A stretch of 64,000 nucleotides of DNA, from contig NZ_SMFN01000002.1 in NCBI RefSeq assembly GCF_004349135.1, forward strand, positions 186,001 through 250,000. The letters run 5' to 3'. The notes below the pieces were generated by a model. It had not been told where the DNA came from. It did no database searches and saw only the letters and a list, made by a program, of their open reading frames with translations. The position numbers and the translations under genes are program-made. Within the stretch, counting starts at the first letter, position 1; each line of letters begins with the position of its first letter. Origin of the DNA: Flavobacterium sandaracinum. Its GTDB lineage: Bacteria > Bacteroidota > Bacteroidia > Flavobacteriales > Flavobacteriaceae. Positions 52,435 through 62,271 of this stretch are shown in pieces.

Positions 52435-52470
52435 AAAACTCCTTGATAGCTTTAAATATCAAGGAGTTTT
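52435..52470 (-). terminator. terminator after the 394-residue lipoprotein gene
   Basis: AAAACTCCTTGATA (52435-52448) pairs with TATCAAGGAGTTTT (52457-52470). On the minus strand the stem is followed by a T-run. It lies 25 bases past the stop codon. Confidence 0.87.
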
Positions 52471-52495
52471 ATGAAATGGGATGTGTTTTATAGGA

Positions 52496-53680
52496 TTAGT
52501 TTCTAAATCTATTTCTGGTGATAATATCCTTTATTTTTGCTTTTAAATCTTCTCCGGTATCATAAACCATCTGTTCACTACTAGGAAAAGTTACCACTCT
52601 TCTATCAAAATAGGAGTAATAATTATCGTCAGAGGCACGTTTATCCCCTTTGTATGTTGCGTAAATATTTTCAAAAATAAACTCGCTACTTAAAGGGAAA
52701 GATTGTAATAATTGATTACTTCTAAAATTAATATAGTCAATTTTAGCGGAAATTTGACAGGATTTAAACTGTCGAAATTCATAAATGCGTACGGTTGCAT
52801 TTCTCATATTATCCACCATCACTACTTTTCCTTTTTCGTCTAGTACTTCTTTTCCGTTGGCATCAATGAGTTTTTTGACACCATCTTTAATTACACGTTC
52901 TTTTACAAACTCTCTTTCTTTTATTTGTTCCGGCGAAATATAAATTTGTCTAAAATTGATGATCATTCCGTAATCATAATCAATTCCTTTTTGTTTGTTA
53001 CTGTGGTAAACCGTCCATTTGTCGTTTAAACCATAAGTACTGAAATCCAATAAATCATTTTGAAGGCGAACCGGAATAATCATGTTCGTTTCGTTTTTGG
53101 TGTAGACCGAAACATAATCAGATCCCTTAAATTTGGATTCCTCCATGAGTTGTAACCCGTTTTTATAATTTGGAGTTATTTGATTTAAATAGTCCAGATC
53201 ATCATATGCTTTGCGGTAATTCATTTTGTCTGAAGTTCCCATTAATTTTTTTGCATTTGCATACAAATAGGCTGATAAGGCATTTTTGCTGTCAATGATT
53301 TGATCGTTGTAATTTTCAAATGGGAAAATGGCATTTCTCCCTTCTTTAAGTAACTTTAATGGAAGTAATGATTTTAATTTTTCCTGGCGGGAATTTAATT
53401 GTAAATAAATATTGTACATTTTTTCCAATTGAGCAGGATTAGCCTCTTTTGCCAACATATTTATGGCATTTAAATCGCGTTCTTTTGCTTTGGCGAAAGC
53501 CTCTTCCAACAAGTAAACATAATCTTGTTTGCTTTTTTTATCTTTATTGGTTCGTAAATTAGATACCGCATTGTCAATTGCTTGGTCGTAATTTCCGGAG
53601 TTTAATAAGTTTTGGGTTTGCTTAGCACCGCATGCTGAAACAAGAATAAATAATAATAATAACAGTGTAATTTTTTTCAT
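52496..53680 (-). CDS. hypothetical lipoprotein
   Basis: 394 residues. Signal peptide with lipobox VSAC (Cys about 17). The first half is helical and TPR-like (LLNSGNYDQAIDNAVSNLRTN, AYLYANAKKLMGTSDKMNYRKAYDDLDYL). The second half is beta-rich, with IPVRLQNDLLDFSTYGLNDKW and FPLSSEFIFENIYATYKGD. The pattern resembles uncharacterised Bacteroidetes lipoproteins. No enzymatic motif was seen. A TATTTTTG box 52 bases upstream of the start gives it its own promoter. The 177-bp array lies immediately downstream of its terminator. Confidence 0.8.
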   Translation of the reverse strand: MKKITLLLLLFILVSACGAKQTQNLLNSGNYDQAIDNAVSNLRTNKDKKSKQDYVYLLEEAFAKAKERDLNAINMLAKEANPAQLEKMYNIYLQLNSRQEKLKSLLPLKLLKEGRNAIFPFENYNDQIIDSKNALSAYLYANAKKLMGTSDKMNYRKAYDDLDYLNQITPNYKNGLQLMEESKFKGSDYVSVYTKNETNMIIPVRLQNDLLDFSTYGLNDKWTVYHSNKQKGIDYDYGMIINFRQIYISPEQIKEREFVKERVIKDGVKKLIDANGKEVLDEKGKVVMVDNMRNATVRIYEFRQFKSCQISAKIDYINFRSNQLLQSFPLSSEFIFENIYATYKGDKRASDDNYYSYFDRRVVTFPSSEQMVYDTGEDLKAKIKDIITRNRFRN

Positions 53681-53732
53681 AAGCGATGCTTTTTATCAAG
53701 TTTGTATCAACTCGTGTCGTTTAAAAGTGGCC

Positions 53733-53740
53733 CAAAAATA
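53733..53740 (-). promoter_or_regulatory. -7 box TATTTTTG for the lipoprotein gene
   Basis: TATTTTTG on the minus strand fits TAnnTTTG and lies 52 bases before the ATG, giving a leader of about 48 nt. The rest of the 333-base divergent gap (53681-54013) shows nothing else apart from the SdpI-gene promoter box. Confidence 0.38.
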
Positions 53741-53962
53741 TGAAATTTATTAGAGCTTCATAATTTTATTAGTCAAAATATAATTAATACAAAACTATTT
53801 TAATGGAGGTTTTGCAGCTATTCTTTGTAAGTTTATTGGCGACAGGTTATTTTTTGTAGTTCCAAAAGGAGCTTCATTTGATCGTTCTTTTTGAACAACA
53901 ACAAAACAAAACTTATATTGCTTTTCACTGCTATTTGGACTGTTGCGTGACGTATAAATCAG

Positions 53963-53970
53963 TACATTTG
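53963..53970 (+). promoter_or_regulatory. -7 box TACATTTG for the SdpI-like gene
   Basis: TACATTTG fits TAnnTTTG and lies 43 bases before the ATG. A TGTTG at 53941-53945, 17 bases upstream, is an acceptable -33 element. Confidence 0.45.
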
Positions 53971-54013
53971 AATTCTCACAAGTGAATTATCTAGAAATAT
54001 AAATAAGTCCTGT

Positions 54014-54361
54014 ATGTTTGAGAACCCTTTATTTTTAATTCCATTTATGGCAGGAGCACTCTTTATATTTGCGGGTCTTATCATGCTTAAATTTCCTCCA
54101 AAGAAAATAAATTCACTTTACGGATATAGAACTTTAAACGCAATGAAAAGTCAGGAAAGATGGGATTTTGCTCAAAACTATTCCGCAAAAGAAATGATTA
54201 AGCTGGGTTTATTACTAATTGTCTGCTGCATTTTGAGTTTCATAACAAAATTTGATCCTATTACAAATAGGAACATTGGTCTATTTTTTTTGATTTTAAC
54301 TGTAATTGTGCTTTTGGTTCGAGTGGAAAAGGCGATCAAAAATAAATTTGGCAGGCTGTAA
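54014..54361 (+). CDS. SdpI family membrane protein
   Basis: 115 residues. Three membrane segments (about 6-24, 67-83, 88-104). The loop KINSLYGYRTLNAMKSQERWDFAQNYSAK matches the SdpI/YhfL family (PF13630), in which the YGYRT motif and a Trp-Asp-Phe-Ala pattern are conserved. In Bacillus, SdpI gives immunity to a secreted toxin, but most family members, including this short one, have no known toxin partner. None is visible here. It is a single gene with its own promoter. Confidence 0.85.
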   Translation: MFENPLFLIPFMAGALFIFAGLIMLKFPPKKINSLYGYRTLNAMKSQERWDFAQNYSAKEMIKLGLLLIVCCILSFITKFDPITNRNIGLFFLILTVIVLLVRVEKAIKNKFGRL

Positions 54362-54810
54362 AAACTACATTCTATTTATTTTAGTTGTTTTGTTTCGTGA
54401 GGATTGATTTGAAACGAAAAAATCTAAATAGACGAGACCCAGAATTTTTGACAAATCTATAATTAATTTGATAACCATGAGCTCGATAAATTTTCTGGCT
54501 CATTATGTTTAATACTTTCGTTGTTGGATTAGTTGATCTATTTTTCGTTGATTTAGTGTTTTAAATCTTTTAGAAACAATAAGTTGGATTTAAAAATCAA
54601 GAAATAATTTAAGGATTGCACTAGCTCAGTAATTTACTCAACATGCTTTTTTTAAATCATTTTATTTGAATAACTACTGATTTAGACTCATTTGGTTTTT
54701 CAATCCTTGGTCCGAGTATAAGGAGAGGTTTTTGTTATTTGAGTGCTTAAAAGTTAGCAATCAAAAAAAAGCATTCAACGAATTTTATGGAAAAAAATAA
54801 TCAATTCTAT
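54362..54810. other. 449-base stretch with no recognisable feature
   Basis: Very AT-rich and closed in all frames. The only structure seen is a weak ATGAGC...GCTCAT pairing near 54477-54505. No promoter box, known RNA or repeat of the other families was found. Confidence 0.5.
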
Positions 54811-54847
54811 TTCTTTAATGGGACTTAACATAAATCCCATTAAAGAA
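54811..54847 (-). terminator. probable terminator of the 64-residue gene
   Basis: TTCTTTAATGGGA (54811-54823) pairs perfectly with TCCCATTAAAGAA (54835-54847) around an 11-base loop. The T-tract on the minus strand is short, so efficiency is uncertain. Confidence 0.6.
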
Positions 54848-54856
54848 AAATATAAT

Positions 54857-55051
54857 TTATGATTCATCTTTTGTTGTGCGCACTAAGCTAATTCCAGATA
54901 CAAAGAAAATGATTCCAAGAATACCGTATATTATTAGTGATTTGATTTCGGTTGTTTCACCTGAGGTTCCAGCAAATATAACTGCCGTGTAAATAAGACC
55001 ACCTATTCCGAGAGCTGTTAGTAACGCTCCAAAGATTCTTTTAAGATTCAT
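54857..55051 (-). CDS. small two-helix membrane protein
   Basis: 64 residues: MNLKRIFGALLTALGIGGLIY (first helix), a short polar loop GTSGETTEIK, then LIIYGILGIIFFVSGISLV (second helix) and a charged tail. This matches small flavobacterial membrane proteins often induced with stress genes, but no function can be assigned. It has a following hairpin and lies 279 bases from the end of the CheB-CheR kinase gene, so it is probably transcribed alone. Confidence 0.75.
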   Translation of the reverse strand: MNLKRIFGALLTALGIGGLIYTAVIFAGTSGETTEIKSLIIYGILGIIFFVSGISLVRTTKDES

Positions 55052-55330
55052 GCTATTTAATTTTTAAGATTAATACTTTTTTTAACGGTTTGTTTAAAAA
55101 CTGAAAGGTTTGCAAACAAAAAATTAAAATTATTTGTTCCGCTTTTCCTTTGCAGACTAATTACTTCACAAATGTATTTTGATTGTCTCCTCCAAGTGTT
55201 ATACAATTGTTAACAAAAGTTATATCATTCACACTTTAATATAAAAAAAGATGATTTAATAGATTAATTAACATTTTATGTAGGATATCAATCTTATTAT
55301 TCTGCATTTAATCAATAAATCGAATATAAA

Positions 55331-58300
55331 TTATTGTAGTAGTTCAACTATTTTCGAATATAATAATTTTTCATCAATAGGTTTAGCAATATAATCATTC
55401 ATTCCAGCACCTTTACATTTTCCCAGATCTACCGTAGTAACATCAGCTGTAAGTGCAATAATTGGGATGTTTAATTTCATGATTTCGCGAATGTGTTTTG
55501 TAGATTCAAAACCATTCATTACAGGCATTTGAAGGTCCATTAAAATAATATCGTATGATTTTTTTTCCAGTTTTTCTATAGCAATTTTGCCGTTTTCGGC
55601 AATATCACGTTCAAAACCAAAATCATCCAATATTGTTTTCATTAATAATTGATTCAGTGGCATGTCTTCAACAACCAAAACTTTAATTTTTTTTACCATA
55701 GTGTTGGATTCAATTAAATTAATCTCTGCCTCAGTATGATTTATTGTCTTTTGAAAGGGTAACGTAAAACTAAATGTAGAACCTTCATTTAGTTTACTTT
55801 TGATACGAATGCTACCTCCTTGTGATGTTACTAATTGTTTAACAATGGCTAATCCTAAACCCGTTCCTCCATAATGGCCTGAAGATCCATTACTGGCTTG
55901 TTGAAAATTTTCAAATATTAAATCTATATTATCTTCCGGAATACCTATGCCACTATCTGTAATTACAAATTCAATTATTACTTTATCAGCATCTTCAAAC
56001 AATAGATCAGTACTCACCATAATAGTACCTTGAGAAGTAAATTTAACTGCGTTGCTAACGAGGTTTAAAATGATCTGATGCAGTCGAATGGAGTCTCCTA
56101 AAAGAACTGCTGGTATTTTTTTGTCATAATTAGTGATTAATTTTAAATTCTTTTCTTGGATTTTTGTTTCAAACAATTGAAGCATTGAGGCTATTGAAAC
56201 GGCCATTTCAAATGATTTTTTTTCAAAAACCATTTTACCTGCATCTACTTTAGCTAAATCAAGAATATCATTTATCAATGCAATTAACGTATCGCCACTT
56301 AACTGTATGGCTTTTAAATATTCTATTTGTTTAGTAGTCAATTCCGTTTTCAAAAGTACTCTGGTAAATCCAATTATTGCATTCATAGGAGTCCGAATTT
56401 CATGACTCATATTAGACAAGAACTGTTGCTTTGCTTTCACAGCATCTTCCGCAACTCGTGTCGCTTTTTCCGCTTTGATTTTTGCTTCTTCGGCTGTTAA
56501 AGTTGCCAACTCTGCAAATACTTTTGATTCTATTATTTCAGCTTCAATTCTTTTTTGATCGGTGATATCTCTAGCAACAATAACTACTCCTAAAACATTC
56601 GCTTGGTCATCTTTATAAACGGAACCGTTTAATAATACATCCGTTAGCTTGCCGGTCTTATGGCGAAGTTTAAGAGGCGAATTAGTGATAAATCCTTTGG
56701 CAAAAACTTCCTTATAAATAGCTTGAGCTTTTTCAGGTTCTGTAAAGTAGCCAAAGAAATCAGTACCTTTAAGTTTCTCTCGCGATAGTCCTGTTATATT
56801 TACAGTCGCTTTGTTCATGTCTGTAATCTTCCCTTCGTTGTTTATTGTTGTCAAAGGATCGAGGCTTGCTTCGATAAGACTGAGCGAATATTTTTCTTTG
56901 AGATAATACCGAGAACGATCTGTAATGTCTTCAATAGCAAGAAGAATTAGTGGTTTTTTGTTTGTTTTTTGAACAATCAAGTGAGCGTTAAGCAACATTA
57001 TTCGTTCTCCAATATCAGAAAAGCTATGGGTTACTTCAAAATTTTCGAAACTATTATTTTTGATAAGTATATCATTTAGAACTTCACGAAGTTTTGCAAT
57101 ATTCCATTGTTTATTGCCTAAATCAAATAATAATTTACCTTCTGTTTCTTCCTTATCTACGAGAAATTTTTTATAAAAAGATTTATTAGCGGATATTACA
57201 TGAAAATCTTTATTTAAGATAAGCATGGGTTCATGGATTGTGGCAATAATAGCTTCAGAATATTCATGTGATTCTATTAATAGATCATGACGCATTTGCA
57301 ATTCCTGATTGGTAGAAATCAGTTCTTCGTTAGTGGCTTCAATTTCTTCCTTTGAAGTTTCTAATTCTTCATTCAACGTCTGAAATTCTTCGTTAGAAGA
57401 AACTATTTCCTCATTAGCTGCTTGTAGTTCCTCATAAATATTTTCTTGTGATTCAATAATATCGATCATTTCAGCACGCGTAGTATTGAGTTCCTCAGTA
57501 AGTTTTTTTATTTTTAAATCTTTTAATTTAGTACTGCTTGGTCCATCTATGTCTGATTCAATAATTTTTTCGATCCTTTCCTGCGGTTTAAAAACAATTA
57601 GTAGCAATGGTTCGTCCCACTCAATTTTAAGAGGACTAACTTCAAAAGACATCAACCTTAAAACGGACTCAATTTTGATTTCAATACCCGCTTTAGCTAC
57701 TGATTTCTTTGTTTCTATTACTTTATTAATGGCGTTGCGGAGTTCAAATGCAAATTCTGGTTTGGCCATTTTTAATATATTGAGACTGGCTTTACCTGCT
57801 GAATGCTCTAAGTAGGAGGAGATTGGTCCTCTAAACTGGAGTATTTCAAGATCTTTGTTCACTACGGCACAGGCTGGCATGTAGTTTGAAAGAAGTTCGG
57901 AGTCAATAGCATTTTTTATAATTTCTTGATTGACACTTATGTTTTTAGAGGCAGTATTCACTTTTTTATTGGACATAGTTGTACGTGTAAAACGTGGTGT
58001 TAATTCTAATATTTTGCGTACTCCCAAATTATTTTTTCGAGAATAAATTTTAAATTTATTGTTAACTGATGAGAAAAGCTGTGAGGCTGTACCAATGCTT
58101 TCGGCTTTTCCAAGCATTAAATATCCAGTGTCATTCAAAGCAAAATGTAAGGATGCAAAAACTTTCTTTTGTGCAGCAGAATCAAAATAAATCAGGAGAT
58201 TGCAGCAACTTACTAAATCCATACGTGAAAAAGGAGGATCTCGTAAAATGTTGTGAGGTGCAAATATGCACATTTCTCTAAGTTCTTTAACAATGCGGTA

Positions 58301-59506
58301 ATTTTCACCCGTTTTTGTAAAAAAACGAGTCAAATATTTTTTAGGTATTGATTCAACAGCACTTTGAGAATATTCACCTAGTCGGGCCTCTCTAATGGCC
58401 TCTTCGCTCAGATCAGTGGCAAAAATTTGAACCGGTATTTTATTAATTTTTTCCTCTTGCAATTCGGCAATAATCATGGCTATTGAATAAGCTTCCTGGC
58501 CTGTAGAGCATGCTGGAACCCATATTCGGAGTGTTTCATCATCAGTTTTATTTTTTAAAAGCTTTATTATTAAATTACTTTTTAAAAATTCAAAAGTTTC
58601 CGTTTCCCTAAAAAAGCTAGTTACATTTATTAAAAGGTCAGTGTATAGAATTTCAATTTCATTATTTTTTTGTAATAATAATTCTATGTAATCTTGCATT
58701 GACTTTATTCCATATTGATTCATTTTATGATTTATTCTTCTCTTAATGGTAGGCATTTTATAGTGACTAAAATCCACACCTGTTGCTTTGAGTAAAAGTT
58801 CAAAAATGGTATTTATATCGTAATTGTTATTTTTAAGAGGAGCTTCTTTTTCGTTGATTTCCTTTTCAGGGTGATCCTTTTTAGTTTTTATTTTCCTTAA
58901 ACGAACTATTTGGTTGGCAATTTCAACGGGTGATAAAACATAGTCTACCACTCCTAAAGAAATGGCTGCTTTTGGCATGCTACTGGCTTGAGCCGTTTCA
59001 TCTTGAGCAAAAGTAATACCTCCAGCATCTTTAATGGCTTTGAGTCCCATCACACCATCACTGGCATAACCGGAAAGTATGATTCCAATAACATTAGCTT
59101 TATGTGTTTCAGCAAGTGAGGAAAAAAGAAGATCTATAGAGAGATTTGGATTGTTTTTATTGATGCGTGGGTGCAATTGAATGTGACCATTAACTACTTC
59201 AATTATTTTATTGGGTGGAATAACATAAACATTGTTTGGTTCCATTTTTTCCATGTTAACGATTTCCTGTACTTTCATTTTAGTGACCTTAGAAAGAATT
59301 ACAGTCAGTAAACTTTTATGGTCAGGACTTAGGTGTTGAACATAAATATAAGCCATACCAGTATCTACGGGTAGATTTTTAAGTAAAAGGCTAAATGCTT
59401 CCAGTCCTCCAGCTGATGCGCCAATGGCTACAACGGGAAAGGAGTTTTTTTTCACCTCTTTTTCTGAGATCAATTTATTAGAAGTAACTTTCTGAGCTGA
59501 TTTCAT
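55331..59506 (-). CDS. CheB-CheR-PAS hybrid histidine kinase with receiver
   Basis: 1391 residues. A CheB methylesterase domain covers about 22-205, with the catalytic Ser in GASAGG (Ser31), His in VQHLSPDH and Asp in SGYASDGVMG. A CheR N-domain and SAM-binding domain cover about 230-490, with FFRETETFEFL, WVPACSTGQEAYSIAM and NLLIYFD. A long coiled coil covers about 650-735. Two PAS domains follow (about 745-1000). The HisKA H-box is SNMSHEIRTPMNA (about 1035) and HATPase has GGTGLGLAIV. A C-terminal receiver (about 1270-1391) has LMDLQMPVMNGFE. The CheB part lacks its own regulatory receiver. No chemotaxis receptor, cheA or cheW is nearby, so it is more likely a general signalling kinase than part of swimming chemotaxis. 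Confidence 0.93.
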   Translation of the reverse strand: MKSAQKVTSNKLISEKEVKKNSFPVVAIGASAGGLEAFSLLLKNLPVDTGMAYIYVQHLSPDHKSLLTVILSKVTKMKVQEIVNMEKMEPNNVYVIPPNKIIEVVNGHIQLHPRINKNNPNLSIDLLFSSLAETHKANVIGIILSGYASDGVMGLKAIKDAGGITFAQDETAQASSMPKAAISLGVVDYVLSPVEIANQIVRLRKIKTKKDHPEKEINEKEAPLKNNNYDINTIFELLLKATGVDFSHYKMPTIKRRINHKMNQYGIKSMQDYIELLLQKNNEIEILYTDLLINVTSFFRETETFEFLKSNLIIKLLKNKTDDETLRIWVPACSTGQEAYSIAMIIAELQEEKINKIPVQIFATDLSEEAIREARLGEYSQSAVESIPKKYLTRFFTKTGENYRIVKELREMCIFAPHNILRDPPFSRMDLVSCCNLLIYFDSAAQKKVFASLHFALNDTGYLMLGKAESIGTASQLFSSVNNKFKIYSRKNNLGVRKILELTPRFTRTTMSNKKVNTASKNISVNQEIIKNAIDSELLSNYMPACAVVNKDLEILQFRGPISSYLEHSAGKASLNILKMAKPEFAFELRNAINKVIETKKSVAKAGIEIKIESVLRLMSFEVSPLKIEWDEPLLLIVFKPQERIEKIIESDIDGPSSTKLKDLKIKKLTEELNTTRAEMIDIIESQENIYEELQAANEEIVSSNEEFQTLNEELETSKEEIEATNEELISTNQELQMRHDLLIESHEYSEAIIATIHEPMLILNKDFHVISANKSFYKKFLVDKEETEGKLLFDLGNKQWNIAKLREVLNDILIKNNSFENFEVTHSFSDIGERIMLLNAHLIVQKTNKKPLILLAIEDITDRSRYYLKEKYSLSLIEASLDPLTTINNEGKITDMNKATVNITGLSREKLKGTDFFGYFTEPEKAQAIYKEVFAKGFITNSPLKLRHKTGKLTDVLLNGSVYKDDQANVLGVVIVARDITDQKRIEAEIIESKVFAELATLTAEEAKIKAEKATRVAEDAVKAKQQFLSNMSHEIRTPMNAIIGFTRVLLKTELTTKQIEYLKAIQLSGDTLIALINDILDLAKVDAGKMVFEKKSFEMAVSIASMLQLFETKIQEKNLKLITNYDKKIPAVLLGDSIRLHQIILNLVSNAVKFTSQGTIMVSTDLLFEDADKVIIEFVITDSGIGIPEDNIDLIFENFQQASNGSSGHYGGTGLGLAIVKQLVTSQGGSIRIKSKLNEGSTFSFTLPFQKTINHTEAEINLIESNTMVKKIKVLVVEDMPLNQLLMKTILDDFGFERDIAENGKIAIEKLEKKSYDIILMDLQMPVMNGFESTKHIREIMKLNIPIIALTADVTTVDLGKCKGAGMNDYIAKPIDEKLLYSKIVELLQ

Positions 59507-59712
59507 AATAGATCAAATATGTGTTTTTATTTTATAATTATGAAATTGGCTCTAATATTATTCCTTACAGAAATTCAAGATGCCTAACATTTTAAAAAGC
59601 TAAAAATTATTCATTAAATGTAAGGAAATATGTTTTGTTATAGAGTAAAAAAATAAGGATTTACAAAACAACTAACCAATTAAAACTGAATTTAGACCAG
59701 ACTATATTAATT

Positions 59713-62160
59713 TTATAGATTCTTTTTAAGAAGATGAAGTTCTTCTTCTAATTCTTTACATGCCCTTAAACAAACATCTTCTAGTTGTAATACTAAATCA
59801 TGTATATCTTCATTTTTTTCATGTTCGTTTGCAAAATCTTGAATTTTCTTAGCCACGTTTTCAAAATCTGGATTAATTCCCATGATTGAAAAAGAGGGTA
59901 GCATTTTGTGTACCGCAGCACCTAATAAAGTCCAATTTTTCTGCTCTAAACTTTGTATCATTGTTTGTAATAACGGTGGGGTTTGAGCTAAATAAAGTGA
60001 AATCATTTCCGTCATTAATTTCGGATTTGATTTTGTCCGCTGCTTTAAATATTGAAGATCAATATATTTTGTTTTAACCTTAGAATTATTGTTTTCCTTC
60101 CATTTTTTAGTAAATCCTTCAGGAGGAGCTGTTTTTAAAATGGATGCTATTTTACTATATAACAGTTTTTCATCAATAGGTTTAGCAAGGTAGTCATTCA
60201 TTCCTGCTGCTTTACATTTTTCTACATCAACAGTGGTTACATCTGCGGTTAGTGCAATTATAGGAACGACAGAATTTAGCGTATTTCTAATGTGTTTTGT
60301 TGCTTCAAAACCATTCATTTCTGGCATTTGCAAATCCATTAACACGATATCGTACTCTTGTTCTTCTAGTTTTTCAATAGCTACTTTACCATTTTCAGCA
60401 ATGTCACTGATAAATCCAAAATCATCCAAAAGTGTTTTCATAAGTAACTGGTTGAGAGCAATATCTTCAACGACTAATATTCGCACGTTTTTTATTTCTG
60501 AATAGACTTCTTTTACTTCGTTTTCTAATTCTGTATCGGCATTTGCTTTTTGAAACGGTAAGGTGAAACTAAATATTGAGCCCTCATTTACCGTACTTGT
60601 TACACGAATACTACCACCTTGTGGCTCTATTAATTGCTTCACAATAGCTAAGCCAAGGCCAGTTCCTCCATATAATCTTGAAGTTCCGCTAGTTGCTTGC
60701 TGAAAATTTTCAAAGATGGTCCCTATTTTGTCTTCGGCGATACCAATTCCTGTATCTATTATTGCAAATTTTAGAATTATTTTAGCCTCATCTTCATATA
60801 ATAAATCTACACTCACAGTAATCTTTCCTTTTGTAGTAAATTTTACAGCATTGCTAACTAGATTTAAAATCACTTGGTGCAAGCGAACCGGATCTCCTAC
60901 TAAAACAGTTGGAATATTATTGTCGTATTCCTTAACTAATTCTAAGTTTTTTTCCAGAATCTTTGTCTCAAATAAATGAAGCATGGCTGAAATGGAAGAT
61001 TTCATTTTGAAAGGTGTTTTTTCGAATGTCATCTTGCCTGCATCAACTTTTGCTAAATCCAGAATATCGTTGATAAGTACAATTAAGGCATCACCGCTTA
61101 TTTTAATAGCTTCTAAATATTCTTTTTGTTTACCATTCAAATCTGTTTTTAAGACCACTTTTGTAAATCCTATGATTGCATTCATAGGTGTCCGAATTTC
61201 GTGACTCATATTGGACAAGAATTGCTGTTTTGCCTTCACTGCATTTTCAGCAATAAGAGTGGCATTTTCTGCTTTTAATTTTGCTTCTTCTGCAATTTCT
61301 GTGGCTAATTCTGCAAAGACTCTGGCTTCAATTAACTCCGTTGCGATTCTTTTTTGATCCGTAACATCTCTGCCTACAATTACTACTCCAAGCACTTTCC
61401 CTTTGTCATCCTGATACACTGAGCCATTGAATAACACGTCAATCAACGTTCCTTTCTTATGGCAAAGGATCAAAGGAGAATCAGTTATAAGTCCTTTTTC
61501 AAACACTTTTTGATACACTTCTCGCGCTTTTTGCGGTTCTGTGAAATAATCAAAAAAATCAGTGCCTATTAATTTTTTGCGAGGTACACCCGTTGCTTTT
61601 ACAGAGGCATTGTTCATATCCGTTATTTTTCCTTCTGGACTAATAGCAAATAGAGGATCATGACTTGCCTCAATTAAACTAAGGGAATATTCTGATAGTA
61701 GTTTTTCAGCAGTAAGGTCGGTATTTAGTTTTTTCAGTTGTTCTGCCTGAACTAATAATTCCTGATTCTTTTTATGTAAATCCACAAAAATCGCCACTTT
61801 TGCTTTTAATATTTCTGGCGAAAGTGGTTTTATCATATAATCAACTGCACCGGCTTGATACCCCTTGAAGATTTGTGAAGAATTATCGATACTGGCTGTT
61901 AAAAAAATAATGGGAACATGTTTGAGCTTTTCGATCTGGCGAATTAAATCTACTGTTTCAAACCCGTCCATCATTGGCATTTGAACATCTATTAAAATGA
62001 TAGCAAAATCTTGCTGGTGCAGCAGAATTTTTAAGGCTTCATTCCCTGAATTTGCTTTGACACATAAATAATTTTCATTAGAAAGAATTACTTCTAAGGC
62101 AAATAAATTTTCTGGTAAATCATCTACTAGTAAAATTTTGACTGGGCTGTTTATTTTCAT
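59713..62160 (-). CDS. hybrid histidine kinase REC-PAS-HK-REC-Hpt
   Basis: 815 residues. An N-terminal receiver covers 1-125 (ILIDVQMPMMDGFE). A PAS domain covers about 165-280. HisKA has the H-box SNMSHEIRTPMNA (about 320), and HATPase has GGTGLGLAIVKQL. A second receiver covers about 555-675 (LMDLQMPEMNGFE). A C-terminal Hpt domain covers about 710-805, with the phospho-His in AAVHKMLPSF. The PAS-HisKA-HATPase-REC block is very similar to the one in the neighbouring 1391-residue kinase, so the two arose by duplication. The Hpt makes it a likely relay point for the group. No output domain is present. The gene is separated from the flanking kinase genes by about 110 and 200 bases. Confidence 0.94.
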   Translation of the reverse strand: MKINSPVKILLVDDLPENLFALEVILSNENYLCVKANSGNEALKILLHQQDFAIILIDVQMPMMDGFETVDLIRQIEKLKHVPIIFLTASIDNSSQIFKGYQAGAVDYMIKPLSPEILKAKVAIFVDLHKKNQELLVQAEQLKKLNTDLTAEKLLSEYSLSLIEASHDPLFAISPEGKITDMNNASVKATGVPRKKLIGTDFFDYFTEPQKAREVYQKVFEKGLITDSPLILCHKKGTLIDVLFNGSVYQDDKGKVLGVVIVGRDVTDQKRIATELIEARVFAELATEIAEEAKLKAENATLIAENAVKAKQQFLSNMSHEIRTPMNAIIGFTKVVLKTDLNGKQKEYLEAIKISGDALIVLINDILDLAKVDAGKMTFEKTPFKMKSSISAMLHLFETKILEKNLELVKEYDNNIPTVLVGDPVRLHQVILNLVSNAVKFTTKGKITVSVDLLYEDEAKIILKFAIIDTGIGIAEDKIGTIFENFQQATSGTSRLYGGTGLGLAIVKQLIEPQGGSIRVTSTVNEGSIFSFTLPFQKANADTELENEVKEVYSEIKNVRILVVEDIALNQLLMKTLLDDFGFISDIAENGKVAIEKLEEQEYDIVLMDLQMPEMNGFEATKHIRNTLNSVVPIIALTADVTTVDVEKCKAAGMNDYLAKPIDEKLLYSKIASILKTAPPEGFTKKWKENNNSKVKTKYIDLQYLKQRTKSNPKLMTEMISLYLAQTPPLLQTMIQSLEQKNWTLLGAAVHKMLPSFSIMGINPDFENVAKKIQDFANEHEKNEDIHDLVLQLEDVCLRACKELEEELHLLKKNL

Positions 62161-62271
62161 TTTTATTGTAAAATAAATGTTTGAATGTTAAATACTCAAA
62201 AACGAATTTTAAGTTTCAACAAAAAAATGAGTTACTATCTTTCGCAGCACTACCTGTACGAAGGTATATAG

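Noticed and set aside
54014..54361. SdpI as toxin immunity gene with a neighbouring toxin
   Set aside because: No small secreted peptide gene or SdpABC-like genes lie near it.
54605..54730. tRNA-like words CTAGCTCAGTA and GGTCCGAG
   Set aside because: No acceptor stem, anticodon arm or correctly spaced T loop could be drawn.
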